DNA from: JAVBQO01 sp031548885
GTDB lineage: Bacteria; Patescibacteriota; Saccharimonadia; Saccharimonadales; Saccharimonadaceae
Direction: 5' to 3'
Length of the DNA stretch: 64,000 nucleotides
Assembly (NCBI GenBank): GCA_031548885.1
Contig: JAVBQO010000001.1
Span: 62,001 to 126,000, forward strand
Numbering within the stretch: the first letter of the stretch is position 1; each line of letters begins with the position of its first letter. The position numbers were made by a program, and so were the translations under genes. This document shows, one piece after another, positions 8,866 through 17,278 of this stretch. The notes under the pieces were generated by a model. That model made no database searches and was not told the DNA's origin. It worked only from the letters and a program-made list of their open reading frames with translations.

Positions 8866-9246
8866 TTACGAAAGTTCGACCGTCGCGCCAGCTTCTTCCA
8901 AAGCTTTTTTGGCAGCTTCGGCGTCGTCTTTGCCGATTTTTTCTTTGACTGGTGCTGGTGCGCCGTCGACGATAGCTTTGGCTTCGCCCAGGCCCAGGCC
9001 GGTGATTTCTTTGACAGCTTTGATGACGGCAACTTTTTGTGCACCGGCGTCTTTCAACGTGACGGTGAATTCGGTTTTTTCGTCAGCAGCCGCGCCAGCG
9101 TCGCCGCCAGCAGCCGGACCGGCAACCGCAACAGCAGCCGCAGCCGGTTCGATTCCGTATTCGTCTTTCAAAACGTTTTTCAATTCGTTGACTTCCAAAA
9201 CCGTCAACTTGGTTAATTCTTCTGCCAATTTTTTGACGTCTGCCAT
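8866..9246 (-). CDS. rplL: 50S ribosomal protein L7/L12
   Basis: A 126-residue protein starting MADVKKLAEEL, with AGGAG six bases before the ATG. The N-terminal dimerisation domain is followed by an alanine-rich hinge (AAAAVAVAGPAAGGDAGAA) and the conserved C-terminal domain EFTVTLKDAGAQKVAVIKAVKEITGLGLGEAK. It forms the ribosomal stalk with L10, whose gene lies just upstream, and recruits translation GTPases. Confidence 0.98.
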   Translation of the reverse strand: MADVKKLAEELTKLTVLEVNELKNVLKDEYGIEPAAAAVAVAGPAAGGDAGAAADEKTEFTVTLKDAGAQKVAVIKAVKEITGLGLGEAKAIVDGAPAPVKEKIGKDDAEAAKKALEEAGATVELS

Positions 9247-9286
9247 GATTTTCTCCTTAAAATATTTTCGCAAAGTTTATTCAAAA

Positions 9287-9811
9287 CTAAGCGGTTGCTT
9301 TTGCCTCAACACCGTCGAGCAACGCGTGTAAGTTGCCAGAAAGTGCGTTCGTAACATCGTGAACTGGTGATAGCAATTGTGCGATCGTTTGCGCGATGAG
9401 ATCGTTTTTGCCGGGCAAACCTGCCAAAGCTTTGATTTCATCTTGCGAAAGCACGTTGCCTTCGTTGCTCAAGCCGCCGATCAGTTGCATTTGCGTGTGA
9501 TCTTTTGCGAATTCGTCCAAAATTTTCGCAGGCATAACTTCGTCGTCGGCGCTGATTGCGTACAGCAATTGGCCGGTGAAGTTCGATGCATCTGCGTTTT
9601 TGTACGTGTCAACTTGCGTCATTGCGACACGCAGCAAACGGTTTTTGACGACTTTGATCGTGACGTTGTTCTCGCGGGCAGCTTTTCGCAATTCCTGCAA
9701 TTCAGTCACGGTCAGGCCGGCATATTGTGCGGCTGCCGTCAATTTCGCGTTTTGCAACAGTTCAACGAGTTCCGAAACTTGGCTTTCTTTCGTATTTCGT
9801 GAAATTGCCAT
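9287..9811 (-). CDS. rplJ: 50S ribosomal protein L10
   Basis: A 174-residue protein beginning MAISRNTKESQVSELVELL, with the conserved core AAQYAGLTVTELQELRKAARENNVTIKVVKNRLLRVA and a C-terminal helix that binds L7/L12 dimers. It is transcribed with rplL. Unlike in many bacteria, rplKA is not adjacent but lies about 6 kb away. The leader before it appears short (possible -10 TACAAT at 9834-9839), leaving little room for the classical L10 autoregulatory structure. Confidence 0.97.
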   Translation of the reverse strand: MAISRNTKESQVSELVELLQNAKLTAAAQYAGLTVTELQELRKAARENNVTIKVVKNRLLRVAMTQVDTYKNADASNFTGQLLYAISADDEVMPAKILDEFAKDHTQMQLIGGLSNEGNVLSQDEIKALAGLPGKNDLIAQTIAQLLSPVHDVTNALSGNLHALLDGVEAKATA

Positions 9812-9833
9812 TTCGTCCCTTTCGTTATCTAAT

Positions 9834-9839
9834 ATTGTA
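9834..9839 (-). promoter_or_regulatory. Possible -10 box of rplJL
   Basis: TACAAT on the minus strand 22 bases before rplJ and after an upstream terminator. No convincing -35 is seen. Confidence 0.4.
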
Positions 9840-9879
9840 CGATCCGATTTGTTAAAGTTCCGTTACTTCGAATTCTTGC

Positions 9880-9909
9880 GAAACAAAAACTCTGCATTTG
9901 CACGCAGAG
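9880..9909 (-). terminator. Rho-independent terminator between the transglutaminase-like gene and rplJ
   Basis: Minus strand stem CTCTGC / GCAGAG with an 8-base loop followed by TTTTTGTTT. It ends transcription of the 343-residue gene, or could act as an attenuator for rplJL if transcription enters from upstream. Confidence 0.65.
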
Positions 9910-10004
9910 AAAGACTTGTTTGCCTCGGCTGCATGATTAAAACTCGGAATGAATCGTTGTTCGCAGCTGTCTCTGGTAACGTTGTGCATATCGTAGCAAA
10001 GTTT

Positions 10005-11036
10005 TTAGTTTTTCGCAAGCCCACACAAAATTCGTTCGGCTTTGGCGCGGCGTTTGTCAACAAAATCAGTACGTTCCTCTTGATCAATCAATACTTGATC
10101 GTACATTTCAATTGATTTCTCAACCAAATCAGCATCGCCTGTACGTGATCCTGCCCTTCGCACACGATCTGCGCCCCAGACTGCCAACGATATATCCGAC
10201 GAAACATTCGTGAAACTTTGCGAAAGCGCCTCGACGCCTATCAAAAATGCGGACATTTCGCGTCCTGACATCCGTCTCAAATACGTTTCGACGGGGAGCC
10301 AGCCGCCCGCAATGTTCCGTCGGTCGACCTCTGGGAAAATTTCACGCATAGCGACAACGCTTTTGTGCGCAAGATCCAGATCGCAGCAATATGACTGCAT
10401 GAATATCGCCAAATTGTTTAACATCTGCCGTCCCGTTTCCGGCTCAACGATTGTCGTCATTAGCGTATGATCAAGCTCTCGCTGATCGTCCGACCGAAAT
10501 CGCGAAGCAGGATCGTCCGGCGCAAAACTCAGCCACTCATGCCTGCGAATCCTATCGTCGCCAGCATAATTCCCAGCTGCTGCCAGCAAATCATTAGAGA
10601 AAAGTTTCAGCGCCGCATGGCCACCGATCGTTGCAACCGAGAGCCTTGCCGAGTCGAATTCGTCCGAATCACGGTAGTCTATTGACGCATTCAAATATGG
10701 GGCTTGTGCGTCAATTAGTCGCGCTTTTTCTTGGTCTGTCGCAATCACGAATGCGTGAGTATTCGCGAATGCCACATAGTGTGGGATTTCGCGTAGACTC
10801 AACAGTTCAGACAAAATAACAGTAAAACCATAGCAATTTGTCGTACGATTTTGGTCAATAGTTTCAGGCGTGAAGCGATTTTCACTATTTGGTTGCAAAG
10901 GAGCATACAAATAGTCTCCGTGAACGATTCGTGAAATATAGTCCGCACCAGCTAGCGGGTCATCCACCTCTGTTTCTTCCACTCTACGCAAAAGATCTTC
11001 ATTCGGGGTAACGAATCTAATAGAAGTTTCAGCCAT
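10005..11036 (-). CDS. Transglutaminase-like protein with helical C-terminal region
   Basis: A 343-residue protein. The segment NRTTNCYGFTVILSELL (C68), NTHAFVIA (H94) and ARLIDAQAP (D109) forms the Cys-His-Asp order of the transglutaminase/papain-like superfamily, where C starts a helix and H and D lie on following strands. Residues from about 150 on are helical and may be TPR-like; no repeat signature is clear. A TATTTT ends six bases before the ATG and there is no Shine-Dalgarno, so the mRNA is probably leaderless. It is divergent to the unknown gene at 11124. Substrate unknown; it could be a protease, amidase or crosslinker. Confidence 0.55.
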   Translation of the reverse strand: MAETSIRFVTPNEDLLRRVEETEVDDPLAGADYISRIVHGDYLYAPLQPNSENRFTPETIDQNRTTNCYGFTVILSELLSLREIPHYVAFANTHAFVIATDQEKARLIDAQAPYLNASIDYRDSDEFDSARLSVATIGGHAALKLFSNDLLAAAGNYAGDDRIRRHEWLSFAPDDPASRFRSDDQRELDHTLMTTIVEPETGRQMLNNLAIFMQSYCCDLDLAHKSVVAMREIFPEVDRRNIAGGWLPVETYLRRMSGREMSAFLIGVEALSQSFTNVSSDISLAVWGADRVRRAGSRTGDADLVEKSIEMYDQVLIDQEERTDFVDKRRAKAERILCGLAKN

Positions 11037-11107
11037 TCGAACAAAATATCACTCATTTAGCTATTTGTCAATTCTATATGTACATTGAAAACTACTGCGT
11101 TTCGTGA

Positions 11108-11113
11108 TATAAT
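11108..11113 (+). promoter_or_regulatory. -10 box directly before the 11124 gene
   Basis: TATAAT ten bases before the ATG. Transcription would begin about three bases before the start codon, and no ribosome binding site is present. Confidence 0.6.
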
Positions 11114-11123
11114 ATCCGTCGTT

Positions 11124-12050
11124 ATGTTACAAGATATCGATCCTGGTGCACAGCCAGAAAATTTTGCCGCCAGCGTTATCACGCGTAATCCCGAAACTAC
11201 TCACGAAAAGTCTGTCGAAGTCCAAAAATTCTTGTGTCTCAGCCTAAATGATCGTGCTGGTTTTATGGCAGACGTTAACTCCCGGGTCTTGCAAGGCTTG
11301 GCGGGCGACGAAGTTTGCGAGAATGCATCCGGAACCATGTCAGACAATTTGCGTCGTGCAGTAGAGAATTCCCGCGCAGGCTCGACAACAATTCGATACA
11401 CTCGTCACGCCGGCGACACCGGACGACGTTCGCTAGCGGATTTTGAAACAGAAGTCAGTACTGCTGAACAAACCTTCGCAGAGCTGGGAGCGGAGCTTTT
11501 TCCGACGGCCGATTCACGTACGCGGTTCATTACATTTTTCCCAACGCTCGGTTTGCTTTACCGCGACCGCGATTTGGGAATTCGCGGCCAAGGCGACACC
11601 TTTATCGAATTTGCGAAACGCACTTTGGCTGTTTGCGAACCAGGATTAATTGATAAACAGGTTAGCGATTTGCCGCTGCGCCGAAGTTGGATAGTACGCT
11701 CAAGCAACCCCAACTTAAAATTTGATCCGGGCAATGAACCCATAAATTTTCGCAATGCGTTAACGATACGCCTAGCGGAATGCTTTGGAGTTTCGCCTGA
11801 TAATTCCAGCTTGCGAAGCTTTGATATGTACGAGCATGCGAGATCTCCGGCGTTGCTAACGGCACTAGATGAGATTCTGGTAAAGAGACCGCGCCGCGAA
11901 ATTGACCTAGAAGCGCGTGCGACTCCCGGATTTCATGTCGTCGATTCGCAAGCATATATTGCGAAATCCGTCGCTCCCACGACGCATCCTCCGCTCAGTC
12001 ATCCCGAAAGTGATGCTTTGGCCATCGTCAGACAGAAGAGTGCGCAATAA
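11124..12050 (+). CDS. Hypothetical protein, 308 residues
   Basis: Unrecognised soluble protein beginning MLQDIDPGAQPENF. It is mixed alpha/beta with no membrane segment and no motif I can name. The start is chosen because the TATAAT lies just ahead of it; an ATG further upstream would precede the transcription start. It is divergent to the transglutaminase-like gene, and its 3' end overlaps the convergent tmk gene by 23 bases. Confidence 0.5.
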   Translation: MLQDIDPGAQPENFAASVITRNPETTHEKSVEVQKFLCLSLNDRAGFMADVNSRVLQGLAGDEVCENASGTMSDNLRRAVENSRAGSTTIRYTRHAGDTGRRSLADFETEVSTAEQTFAELGAELFPTADSRTRFITFFPTLGLLYRDRDLGIRGQGDTFIEFAKRTLAVCEPGLIDKQVSDLPLRRSWIVRSSNPNLKFDPGNEPINFRNALTIRLAECFGVSPDNSSLRSFDMYEHARSPALLTALDEILVKRPRREIDLEARATPGFHVVDSQAYIAKSVAPTTHPPLSHPESDALAIVRQKSAQ

Positions 12051-12666
12051 TTTCTGCGTGTATCTCCCCCGGCCTCGGTGCCGCGTCAACAATTTGCACC
12101 GCAAAATCCTGCGCAATTCGTTCGTATCCGTGGTTGACACGATCCTGAAATTCTTGCGGCTGCGATTCGAAAAAGTCAGCTTTTTTCGCGTCGGCGCTTC
12201 GATTGTTCATGCGTTTTTCGCGTTCATCATCATCTAGCAAAAGCACAAAGATAAAGTCTGGTTTGAAATACTTATTCGGCATGCTTGCGCGTGTAATTTT
12301 CGCAATCTCATCCAAATCGACGCCCTCGCCATAGCCCTGGTACGCCAACGTCGAAAACCAATTGCGCGCCGTCACAACGACCGCATTTCGTCTCAGCGCT
12401 GGCAATGCGAATTCGTTCCATAGAATTTTGCGAATCTCGGTGTAACGCGCCACGCGTTCCGCTCCCGACAAAACCTGCGTTTTGCTTAGAACTTCTTTTC
12501 GCAGTTGCCGTGTGCGTGGCGTCGAAAACGCTTCGCTACCGCCAGATTCGTCGTACATCACGACCTCGCGGCCGCCGTCGCGAAAATGCTTTGCGAGCAT
12601 TTCAATTTGCGTGGTTTTTCCGGTGCCGTCTTGACCCTCGATAACAATATATTGGCCGCGATTCAC
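12028..12666 (-). CDS. tmk: Thymidylate kinase
   Basis: A 212-residue protein when started at the GTG that overlaps the dcd stop (GTGA). P-loop IVIEGQDGTGKTTQIEML lies right at the N-terminus as in the family; ARNWFSTLAYQGYGEG corresponds to the substrate-binding segment, and the lid follows around MNNRSADAKK. It phosphorylates dTMP to dTDP. A longer reading into dcd exists but lacks a start signal. Together with dcd, thyA and folA it makes a thymidylate-supply neighbourhood. Confidence 0.9.
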   Translation of the reverse strand: MNRGQYIVIEGQDGTGKTTQIEMLAKHFRDGGREVVMYDESGGSEAFSTPRTRQLRKEVLSKTQVLSGAERVARYTEIRKILWNEFALPALRRNAVVVTARNWFSTLAYQGYGEGVDLDEIAKITRASMPNKYFKPDFIFVLLLDDDEREKRMNNRSADAKKADFFESQPQEFQDRVNHGYERIAQDFAVQIVDAAPRPGEIHAEIIAHSSV

Positions 12667-13382
12667 TTCAATCCTTTGCCTAGGTCGGGAATTTTCGCAG
12701 GTATAACCCGCGAATCCTTGTAAGCTCGCGGCAACATCATCTCCGGCCGCCATTCGCGAATCAACGTGTCCAGATCGGACGAATGCTGGTATTTGCTGCT
12801 GACGCCGCGCTGGCCATCTTCGTAGCTGCCGTCGATCGGACCGGTTTTGTGAAAAACCAATTGCCCGATTCGTTCGCCGACCGGCAAAACGACCGACTCG
12901 TGCTTGTTCAAATTATAAACTTCTAGCGTAATCCGGTTGATGTATCCCGGGTCAATCCACCCGGCGTCAAAACAAATCGCCACGCCATTTCGACCCCACG
13001 AGCTGCGCGATTGCACCGACGCCGCGCCGCCGTGAGCGCGAATACCGATGAATTCGTGGGTGTGCGCCAAAATCCGTTCGCCCGGGCGCAACACGATAAT
13101 CGGATGGTCCGGCGGAATATTCGCGAATGGCTGCATTTGATTGCTTTCGCACCATTCCTGATGAGGAATCGCGGCCAGCGGACCTTTGAAATAGCGGTCG
13201 ACTTCGTTTTCGTCAAACGGATTGTAGACGCGAAATTGTTCGTCGTATTCTTGTTTGTAAAAATAATATCCTAGCGTAAAGTCAATGCTAGCCTCGGCGA
13301 CATGCGAGTCGTTGAACGGCGTGCACACGATCGTGCCGTCTGCAATCGCCGCGCGAATTTCGGTGTTGCTATAAATCCCCAT
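12663..13382 (-). CDS. dcd: dCTP deaminase
   Basis: A 239-residue trimeric-dUTPase-fold protein. Motifs are QSRSSWGRNGVAI, GWIDPGYINRITLEVYN and LPVGERIGQLVFH; the glutamate in ITLEVYN is the position that activates water for deamination. The enzyme makes dUTP, or dUMP in bifunctional members; which one cannot be told here. The start is the ATG at 13382, eight bases after a TATAAT with no Shine-Dalgarno, hence probably leaderless. At about 240 residues it is longer than E. coli Dcd (about 190). Confidence 0.88.
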   Translation of the reverse strand: MGIYSNTEIRAAIADGTIVCTPFNDSHVAEASIDFTLGYYFYKQEYDEQFRVYNPFDENEVDRYFKGPLAAIPHQEWCESNQMQPFANIPPDHPIIVLRPGERILAHTHEFIGIRAHGGAASVQSRSSWGRNGVAICFDAGWIDPGYINRITLEVYNLNKHESVVLPVGERIGQLVFHKTGPIDGSYEDGQRGVSSKYQHSSDLDTLIREWRPEMMLPRAYKDSRVIPAKIPDLGKGLK

Positions 13383-13390
13383 TTCGTTCA

Positions 13391-13415
13391 ATTATATCAC
13401 GAAAAATGCTATGAT
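13391..13415. promoter_or_regulatory. Divergent dcd / folA promoters
   Basis: Minus strand TATAAT at 13391-13396 serves dcd; plus strand TATGAT at 13410-13415 serves folA. The two start codons are 39 bases apart, leaving no room for 5' leaders on either side. Confidence 0.6.
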
Positions 13416-13421
13416 AAATGT

Positions 13422-13919
13422 ATGATTTCAGCAGTCGTAGCTTACACAAAAAACAAACACGTCATTGGCAACCATGGCGAAATTCCGTGGGCTGGCACGA
13501 TGGCCGACGACATGCGCCGCGTTCGCGAGCTGACCGACGGCACAGCGCTCATCATGGGACTGAAAACGTTTGAATCGATCGGGCGAGCGTTGCCCGGGCG
13601 ACAGAATATCGTGCTCAGTTCGCAGGATTTGCATATCGACGGCGTTCAATTTGCGAAAAATCTAGATGAAGCAATTGCCAAAGTCGAGCCTGGCCGCGAA
13701 ACTATCATTTTCGGCGGCGGATTCGTCTACCGCGAAGCTTTGCCTGTTACCGATCGCATTTTCGCAACCGAAATCGACGCCGATTTCGACGGCGACACGA
13801 CTTTTCCCGAAATCGACGCGAAACATTGGTGCGAAATTTCGCGGCAAGATTTTCCGGCTGACAGCGAAAACAAATTTCCGTTCAGTTTCGTAACGTACGA
13901 ACGAATCGCGAAAAGCTAA
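13422..13919 (+). CDS. folA: Dihydrofolate reductase
   Basis: A 165-residue protein with the DHFR signatures: ISAVVAYTKNKHVIGNHGEIPW at the start, LIMGLKTFESIGRALPGRQNIVLS, and IIFGGGFVYREALPVTDRIFATEI. It regenerates tetrahydrofolate used up by thymidylate synthase, whose gene is convergent and overlaps the end by four bases. A TATGAT ends six bases before the ATG and no ribosome site exists, so translation is probably leaderless. The promoter region of about 40 bp is shared divergently with dcd. Confidence 0.95.
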   Translation: MISAVVAYTKNKHVIGNHGEIPWAGTMADDMRRVRELTDGTALIMGLKTFESIGRALPGRQNIVLSSQDLHIDGVQFAKNLDEAIAKVEPGRETIIFGGGFVYREALPVTDRIFATEIDADFDGDTTFPEIDAKHWCEISRQDFPADSENKFPFSFVTYERIAKS

Positions 13920-14833
13920 ACTGCGATTGGTGCTTTGATCGTCGGATACGGATCGTAGTTTTCCAGTTCAAAATCGTCAATCGCGAAGTCGAAAATCGAT
14001 TTGACATCAGGATTTATTTTCATAGTTGGCAATTGGCGCGGTTTTCGCGACAACTGTTCGTCAACTTGATTAAAATGGTTCAAGTAAATATGCGTGTCGC
14101 CTAGCGTATGCACAAAATCGCCCGGCTCCAGCCCGCAAACCCGCGCCATCATCATCGTCAACAGCGCGTAGCTGGCGATATTGAACGGCACACCCAAAAA
14201 CGTGTCGGCCGAACGCTGGTACAATTGACATGACAATTTGCCATTTGCCACGTAAAATTGGAACAAAGTATGGCACGGCGGCAAACCGCTTTTCGCCATT
14301 TCGTCGATATCGTTCACATTCCAACCGCTGACGATGATGCGACGTGAATCGGGATTGTTTTTGATCTGGTTGACTGCAATCGAAATCTGGTCGATGCACA
14401 GACCTTTGTCATTTTTCCAGCAACGCCATTGCCGACCGTACACCGGCCCCAATTCGCCGTATTTTTTCGCAAATTCGTTATCAGTTTTGATTTTTTCGAC
14501 GAAGTCTTTTTGCTGAGCACGCCACTCATCCGAATTTGGTTCGGGCATTTTCGCACCAGTTTTTTGCAGATAAGCCCGAAATGGCCATTCGTTCCAGATA
14601 TGCACGTCATTATCAACCAAATATTTGATATTCGTATCGCCCGCCAAAAACCACAGCAGTTCGTGAATGATGCCGCGTGTGTACATTTTTTTCGTCGTCA
14701 GCAGTGGAAAACCCTGCGACAAATCGAATCGCATTTGCCGTCCGAAAACACTTTTCGTGCCCGTGCCAGTTCGGTCGGATTTTTCGACGCCGTTTTGTTT
14801 GATATCGCGTAGTAGATCTAGATATTGCTTCAT
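13916..14833 (-). CDS. thyA: Thymidylate synthase
   Basis: A 305-residue protein beginning MKQYLDLLRDIKQNGVEKSDRTGTGTKSVFG, with AGGAG five bases upstream. The catalytic cysteine lies in LPPCHTLFQFYVANGKLSCQLYQRSADTFLGVPFNIASYALL. A segment of about 40 residues after the HIWNEW motif makes it the long form rather than the 264-residue E. coli form. It converts dUMP to dTMP using methylene-tetrahydrofolate. It follows the HIT gene by eight bases and faces folA. Confidence 0.96.
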   Translation of the reverse strand: MKQYLDLLRDIKQNGVEKSDRTGTGTKSVFGRQMRFDLSQGFPLLTTKKMYTRGIIHELLWFLAGDTNIKYLVDNDVHIWNEWPFRAYLQKTGAKMPEPNSDEWRAQQKDFVEKIKTDNEFAKKYGELGPVYGRQWRCWKNDKGLCIDQISIAVNQIKNNPDSRRIIVSGWNVNDIDEMAKSGLPPCHTLFQFYVANGKLSCQLYQRSADTFLGVPFNIASYALLTMMMARVCGLEPGDFVHTLGDTHIYLNHFNQVDEQLSRKPRQLPTMKINPDVKSIFDFAIDDFELENYDPYPTIKAPIAV

Positions 14834-14841
14834 GGTGCTCC

Positions 14842-15276
14842 TTATCTTATGAATCGTATGTTGTAATTTTTTGAGTAGATGATCAGTTTTTCTAGCTTTT
14901 TTGAACCGGTTTTGATCAAGTGCGTATGCTGGTGCGCCACTGATTTGTTGATATTCTGCGGTGCCCGAGCATAGACCGAATAGCCTTGGCTTTCGAATTT
15001 CGTGATCCAATCCAGCAGTTCGGACTTTTCTTTTGCGGACAATTTTCCGATTGCGTCGACATGTTTTTTGGGTATGCACATGATATGGTCGACGACGGAA
15101 TTTTCGTCCCAATATTCGTACGGAAATTTGCTTTGGACAATGTAGAACTGGTCGGTTTCGGCCAAGATTTTGTTGCCTTGTTGCACAATTTCGCAAAACA
15201 CACATAGATTTTTCGGATTTTGACGCTGTTCGTGCGCGTATTTTCCATCAGTTTTTTTCGAACGAAATATTGGCAT
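14842..15276 (-). CDS. HIT-family nucleotide hydrolase
   Basis: A 144-residue protein with the histidine triad HQHTHLI near residue 120 and an N-terminal CVFCEIV that matches the zinc-binding C-x-x-C of Hint-type proteins. Members cleave nucleotide phosphoramidates or dinucleotides. The start is MPIFRSKK at 15276; a TATCAT lies seven bases before it without a ribosome site. Being in the thyA operon suggests a housekeeping role in nucleotide turnover. Confidence 0.85.
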   Translation of the reverse strand: MPIFRSKKTDGKYAHEQRQNPKNLCVFCEIVQQGNKILAETDQFYIVQSKFPYEYWDENSVVDHIMCIPKKHVDAIGKLSAKEKSELLDWITKFESQGYSVYARAPQNINKSVAHQHTHLIKTGSKKLEKLIIYSKNYNIRFIR

Positions 15277-15292
15277 TGGCTCTATGATAACA

Positions 15293-15320
15293 AAAACCGC
15301 CAGCAAAATGCTAGCGGTTT
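15293..15320 (-). terminator. Terminator of the rplA transcript
   Basis: Minus strand stem AAACCGC / GCGGTTT with inner pairing TAGC / GCTG and a TTTTTG tail. The tail abuts the -10 box (15284-15289) of the next gene, so stop and restart signals are packed together. Confidence 0.7.
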
Positions 15321-15346
15321 CGTTGTAGAATTTCCGTTTTGCGAAA

Positions 15347-16318
15347 CTACAAATTCGCAGTATCGACCTTGATGCCAGGCCCCATCGTCGTCGTGACCGA
15401 CATCGACAAAATGTACGATCCTTTCAGCGACGTGGGCTTGTTGCTGGTCAAGCTGTCGGTGAAAGTTTTGGCGTTTTCTTCCAATTTCGCAGCGCCAAAC
15501 GAAACTTTGCCGATACCCAGGTGAACGATCGCCTGTTTGTCGACGCGATATTCGACTTTGCCGGCTTTCGCCTCTGTTACAGCCTGTGCAGGATTCGTCG
15601 AAACGGTGCCTGATTTTGGATTTGGCATCAAACCACGCGGTCCGAGCAGTCGTGCGTATTTGCCAAGTTTCGGCATCAATTGCGGCGTCGCAACCAAAAC
15701 GTCGAAATCGATCGCTTCTTTGTCCAGCAATTTCGTAATCGCTTCTTCGCCGGCGACGTCTGCGCCCGCTTTTTTCGCAGCTTCGACATCCGATTCGGGC
15801 ACAAATGCCGCGACGCGAACAGTCTTGCCTGAGCCGTTTGGCAGCGTTACTGTTGCGCGAATGTTTTGGTCGGCTTGGCGTGGGTCGACGCCCAGACGGA
15901 CGTGGATTTCCACCGTGCTGTCGAATTTGGTCGGCGCGGTTTCGGTGGCAAGTTTCAATGCTTCGGCCATCGTGTAGACTTTTGCGAAGTCGACTTTTTT
16001 CGCAGCCTCGCGGTATTTTTTGCTGCGGCGTTCGATCAACGGGCGTGCGATTGGGCGCGGACCTTTTTTCTCGATCGATTCGACGTCGCCTTGTGGCGTG
16101 GTGTCGTGCGCGGCTTTGCGCTCTTCTTTCGCAATTTCTGCGGCGACTTCTTCGACGTGTTTTTCGCTACGTTTGCCGGCTTTTGCAAAGGTTTCTTTCA
16201 CTTCGCCTTTGTCAACGTTCGCAATCGCGTCGGTGATTTCCGCGACGGTGTTTTTTTCGGTGACTTCCAGATTCAAAGCTTTCGCTTCGTCCAGCAATTC
16301 GGCTTTGGTTTTTGCCAT
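15347..16318 (-). CDS. rplA: 50S ribosomal protein L1 with N-terminal SAP/HeH-like extension
   Basis: A 323-residue protein, about 90 longer than typical L1. The L1 body starts near residue 90 (KKYREAAKKVDFAKVYTMAEALKL) and includes GPRGLMPNPKSGTVS. The extra N-terminus opens with KAELLDEAKALNLEV and a second helix, resembling an HeH/SAP nucleic-acid-binding motif, followed by a charged linker. The start ATG has GAGGAG seven bases upstream. L1 normally binds 23S rRNA and represses its own operon; here it is separated from rplK by an unrelated kinase gene. Confidence 0.95.
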   Translation of the reverse strand: MAKTKAELLDEAKALNLEVTEKNTVAEITDAIANVDKGEVKETFAKAGKRSEKHVEEVAAEIAKEERKAAHDTTPQGDVESIEKKGPRPIARPLIERRSKKYREAAKKVDFAKVYTMAEALKLATETAPTKFDSTVEIHVRLGVDPRQADQNIRATVTLPNGSGKTVRVAAFVPESDVEAAKKAGADVAGEEAITKLLDKEAIDFDVLVATPQLMPKLGKYARLLGPRGLMPNPKSGTVSTNPAQAVTEAKAGKVEYRVDKQAIVHLGIGKVSFGAAKLEENAKTFTDSLTSNKPTSLKGSYILSMSVTTTMGPGIKVDTANL

Positions 16319-16423
16319 TTCTACTCCTCGTGGTTCGAACGATCGGTTTACGATCTCCCACAATTTATTTTATCCCTGTTATTGTACCGCACTTTGCCGC
16401 GTATTGCAATTCGGACCGGCTAT

Positions 16424-17092
16424 CTATGAACCGAATTTAAGCGCCACATCACTGATTATTTTAGCCGCGAAAGCTTTTTCACGCTGCGCCAAATCGCACA
16501 TCGGGTCATTCGCGGAATATACCCCCAGCGCATAATCCTCGCCAAGCTCCATCGCCGGCAGTGTGTCCAATTTCGCGGGGTTTAACGCGTTATTCGGATC
16601 GTTTTCCGCAGCTTCTACCTCTAAAAAATCCGCGATATCATCGGGGCATTTTTTGTCAGGATTCGACTGAGCGCGACCAAACCGTATCTGCGAATCAACC
16701 CTGAGCGCCACAACAAGAACAAGTGCCCCTATTTTTTCGGCATATCTCTGGATTTCACGCACATTCTCGGTTTTGCGAATACCCGCGAAAACCGTTTTTT
16801 CGTTAAGTGAAATATGATCCTTCATCGCCGTCAGCAGCCACTGCGGATCTTTACGATTCAGCACGTCTATTGCCTGATTCATCTGTGTTCTGGCCAATTG
16901 CTCGCCAGGTTCGAAGCCAGCTTCTTCACGAATAACTGCGCCCGGGTCGAACATGCAGAAACCCAACGTTTTCGCCGCAAGTTCAGCAATATGCGATTTG
17001 CCTGAACTCGGTAGACCTTGAACGACCAGGATCTGCCGTTTGTTTTCTCCGGCCGTGGTGGAATTGTTTGCTTCAAAGTTTCGGCTTATCAT
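16424..17092 (-). CDS. P-loop nucleoside/nucleotide kinase-like protein
   Basis: A 222-residue protein with Walker A VVQGLPSSGKSHIAEL (about 22-37) and FDPGAVIREEAGF, resembling dephospho-CoA- or adenylate-kinase-like enzymes where a substrate-binding aspartate follows the P-loop by about 20 residues. The LVLVVALRVDSQIRFGR segment looks like the domain before the lid. No certain substrate can be named. It sits between rplK and rplA but has its own TATAAT (17099-17104) six bases from the ATG. Confidence 0.6.
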   Translation of the reverse strand: MISRNFEANNSTTAGENKRQILVVQGLPSSGKSHIAELAAKTLGFCMFDPGAVIREEAGFEPGEQLARTQMNQAIDVLNRKDPQWLLTAMKDHISLNEKTVFAGIRKTENVREIQRYAEKIGALVLVVALRVDSQIRFGRAQSNPDKKCPDDIADFLEVEAAENDPNNALNPAKLDTLPAMELGEDYALGVYSANDPMCDLAQREKAFAAKIISDVALKFGS

Positions 17093-17098
17093 CTGTTA

Positions 17099-17104
17099 AT
17101 TATA
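17099..17104 (-). promoter_or_regulatory. -10 box of the kinase gene
   Basis: TATAAT on the minus strand, six bases before the ATG; predicts a leaderless mRNA. Confidence 0.6.
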
Positions 17105-17207
17105 CCATATACTTGATAATTTGCAATTGACGCTTGGCATAGTGCTATCCTCGTAGAACTTTCAGCCAGCTTCAGAATTGTTACGATCTCCGCAACATAT
17201 CTGCCAA

Positions 17208-17242
17208 AGCAAAATCGCAACCAACTCCGGCTGCGATTTTTT
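17208..17242 (-). terminator. Terminator after rplK
   Basis: Stem AAAATCGCA / TGCGATTTT around an 11-base loop. On the minus strand it follows rplK by about 40 bases and is followed by TTTTGCTTT; on the plus strand it has a better T run. It separates rplK from the downstream kinase and rplA genes. Confidence 0.65.
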
Positions 17243-17278
17243 GCAAAGTTGCGATTCTAAATCGAATTCAGAACAACA

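Noticed and set aside
12667..12753. Longer N-terminus of thymidylate kinase
   Set aside because: It lies wholly inside dcd; the GTG overlapping the dcd stop puts the P-loop at the usual distance from the start.
14834..15205. Extended thymidylate synthase of about 429 residues
   Set aside because: The extra part is the HIT gene read in another frame; MKQYLDLL with AGGAG upstream is the proper start.
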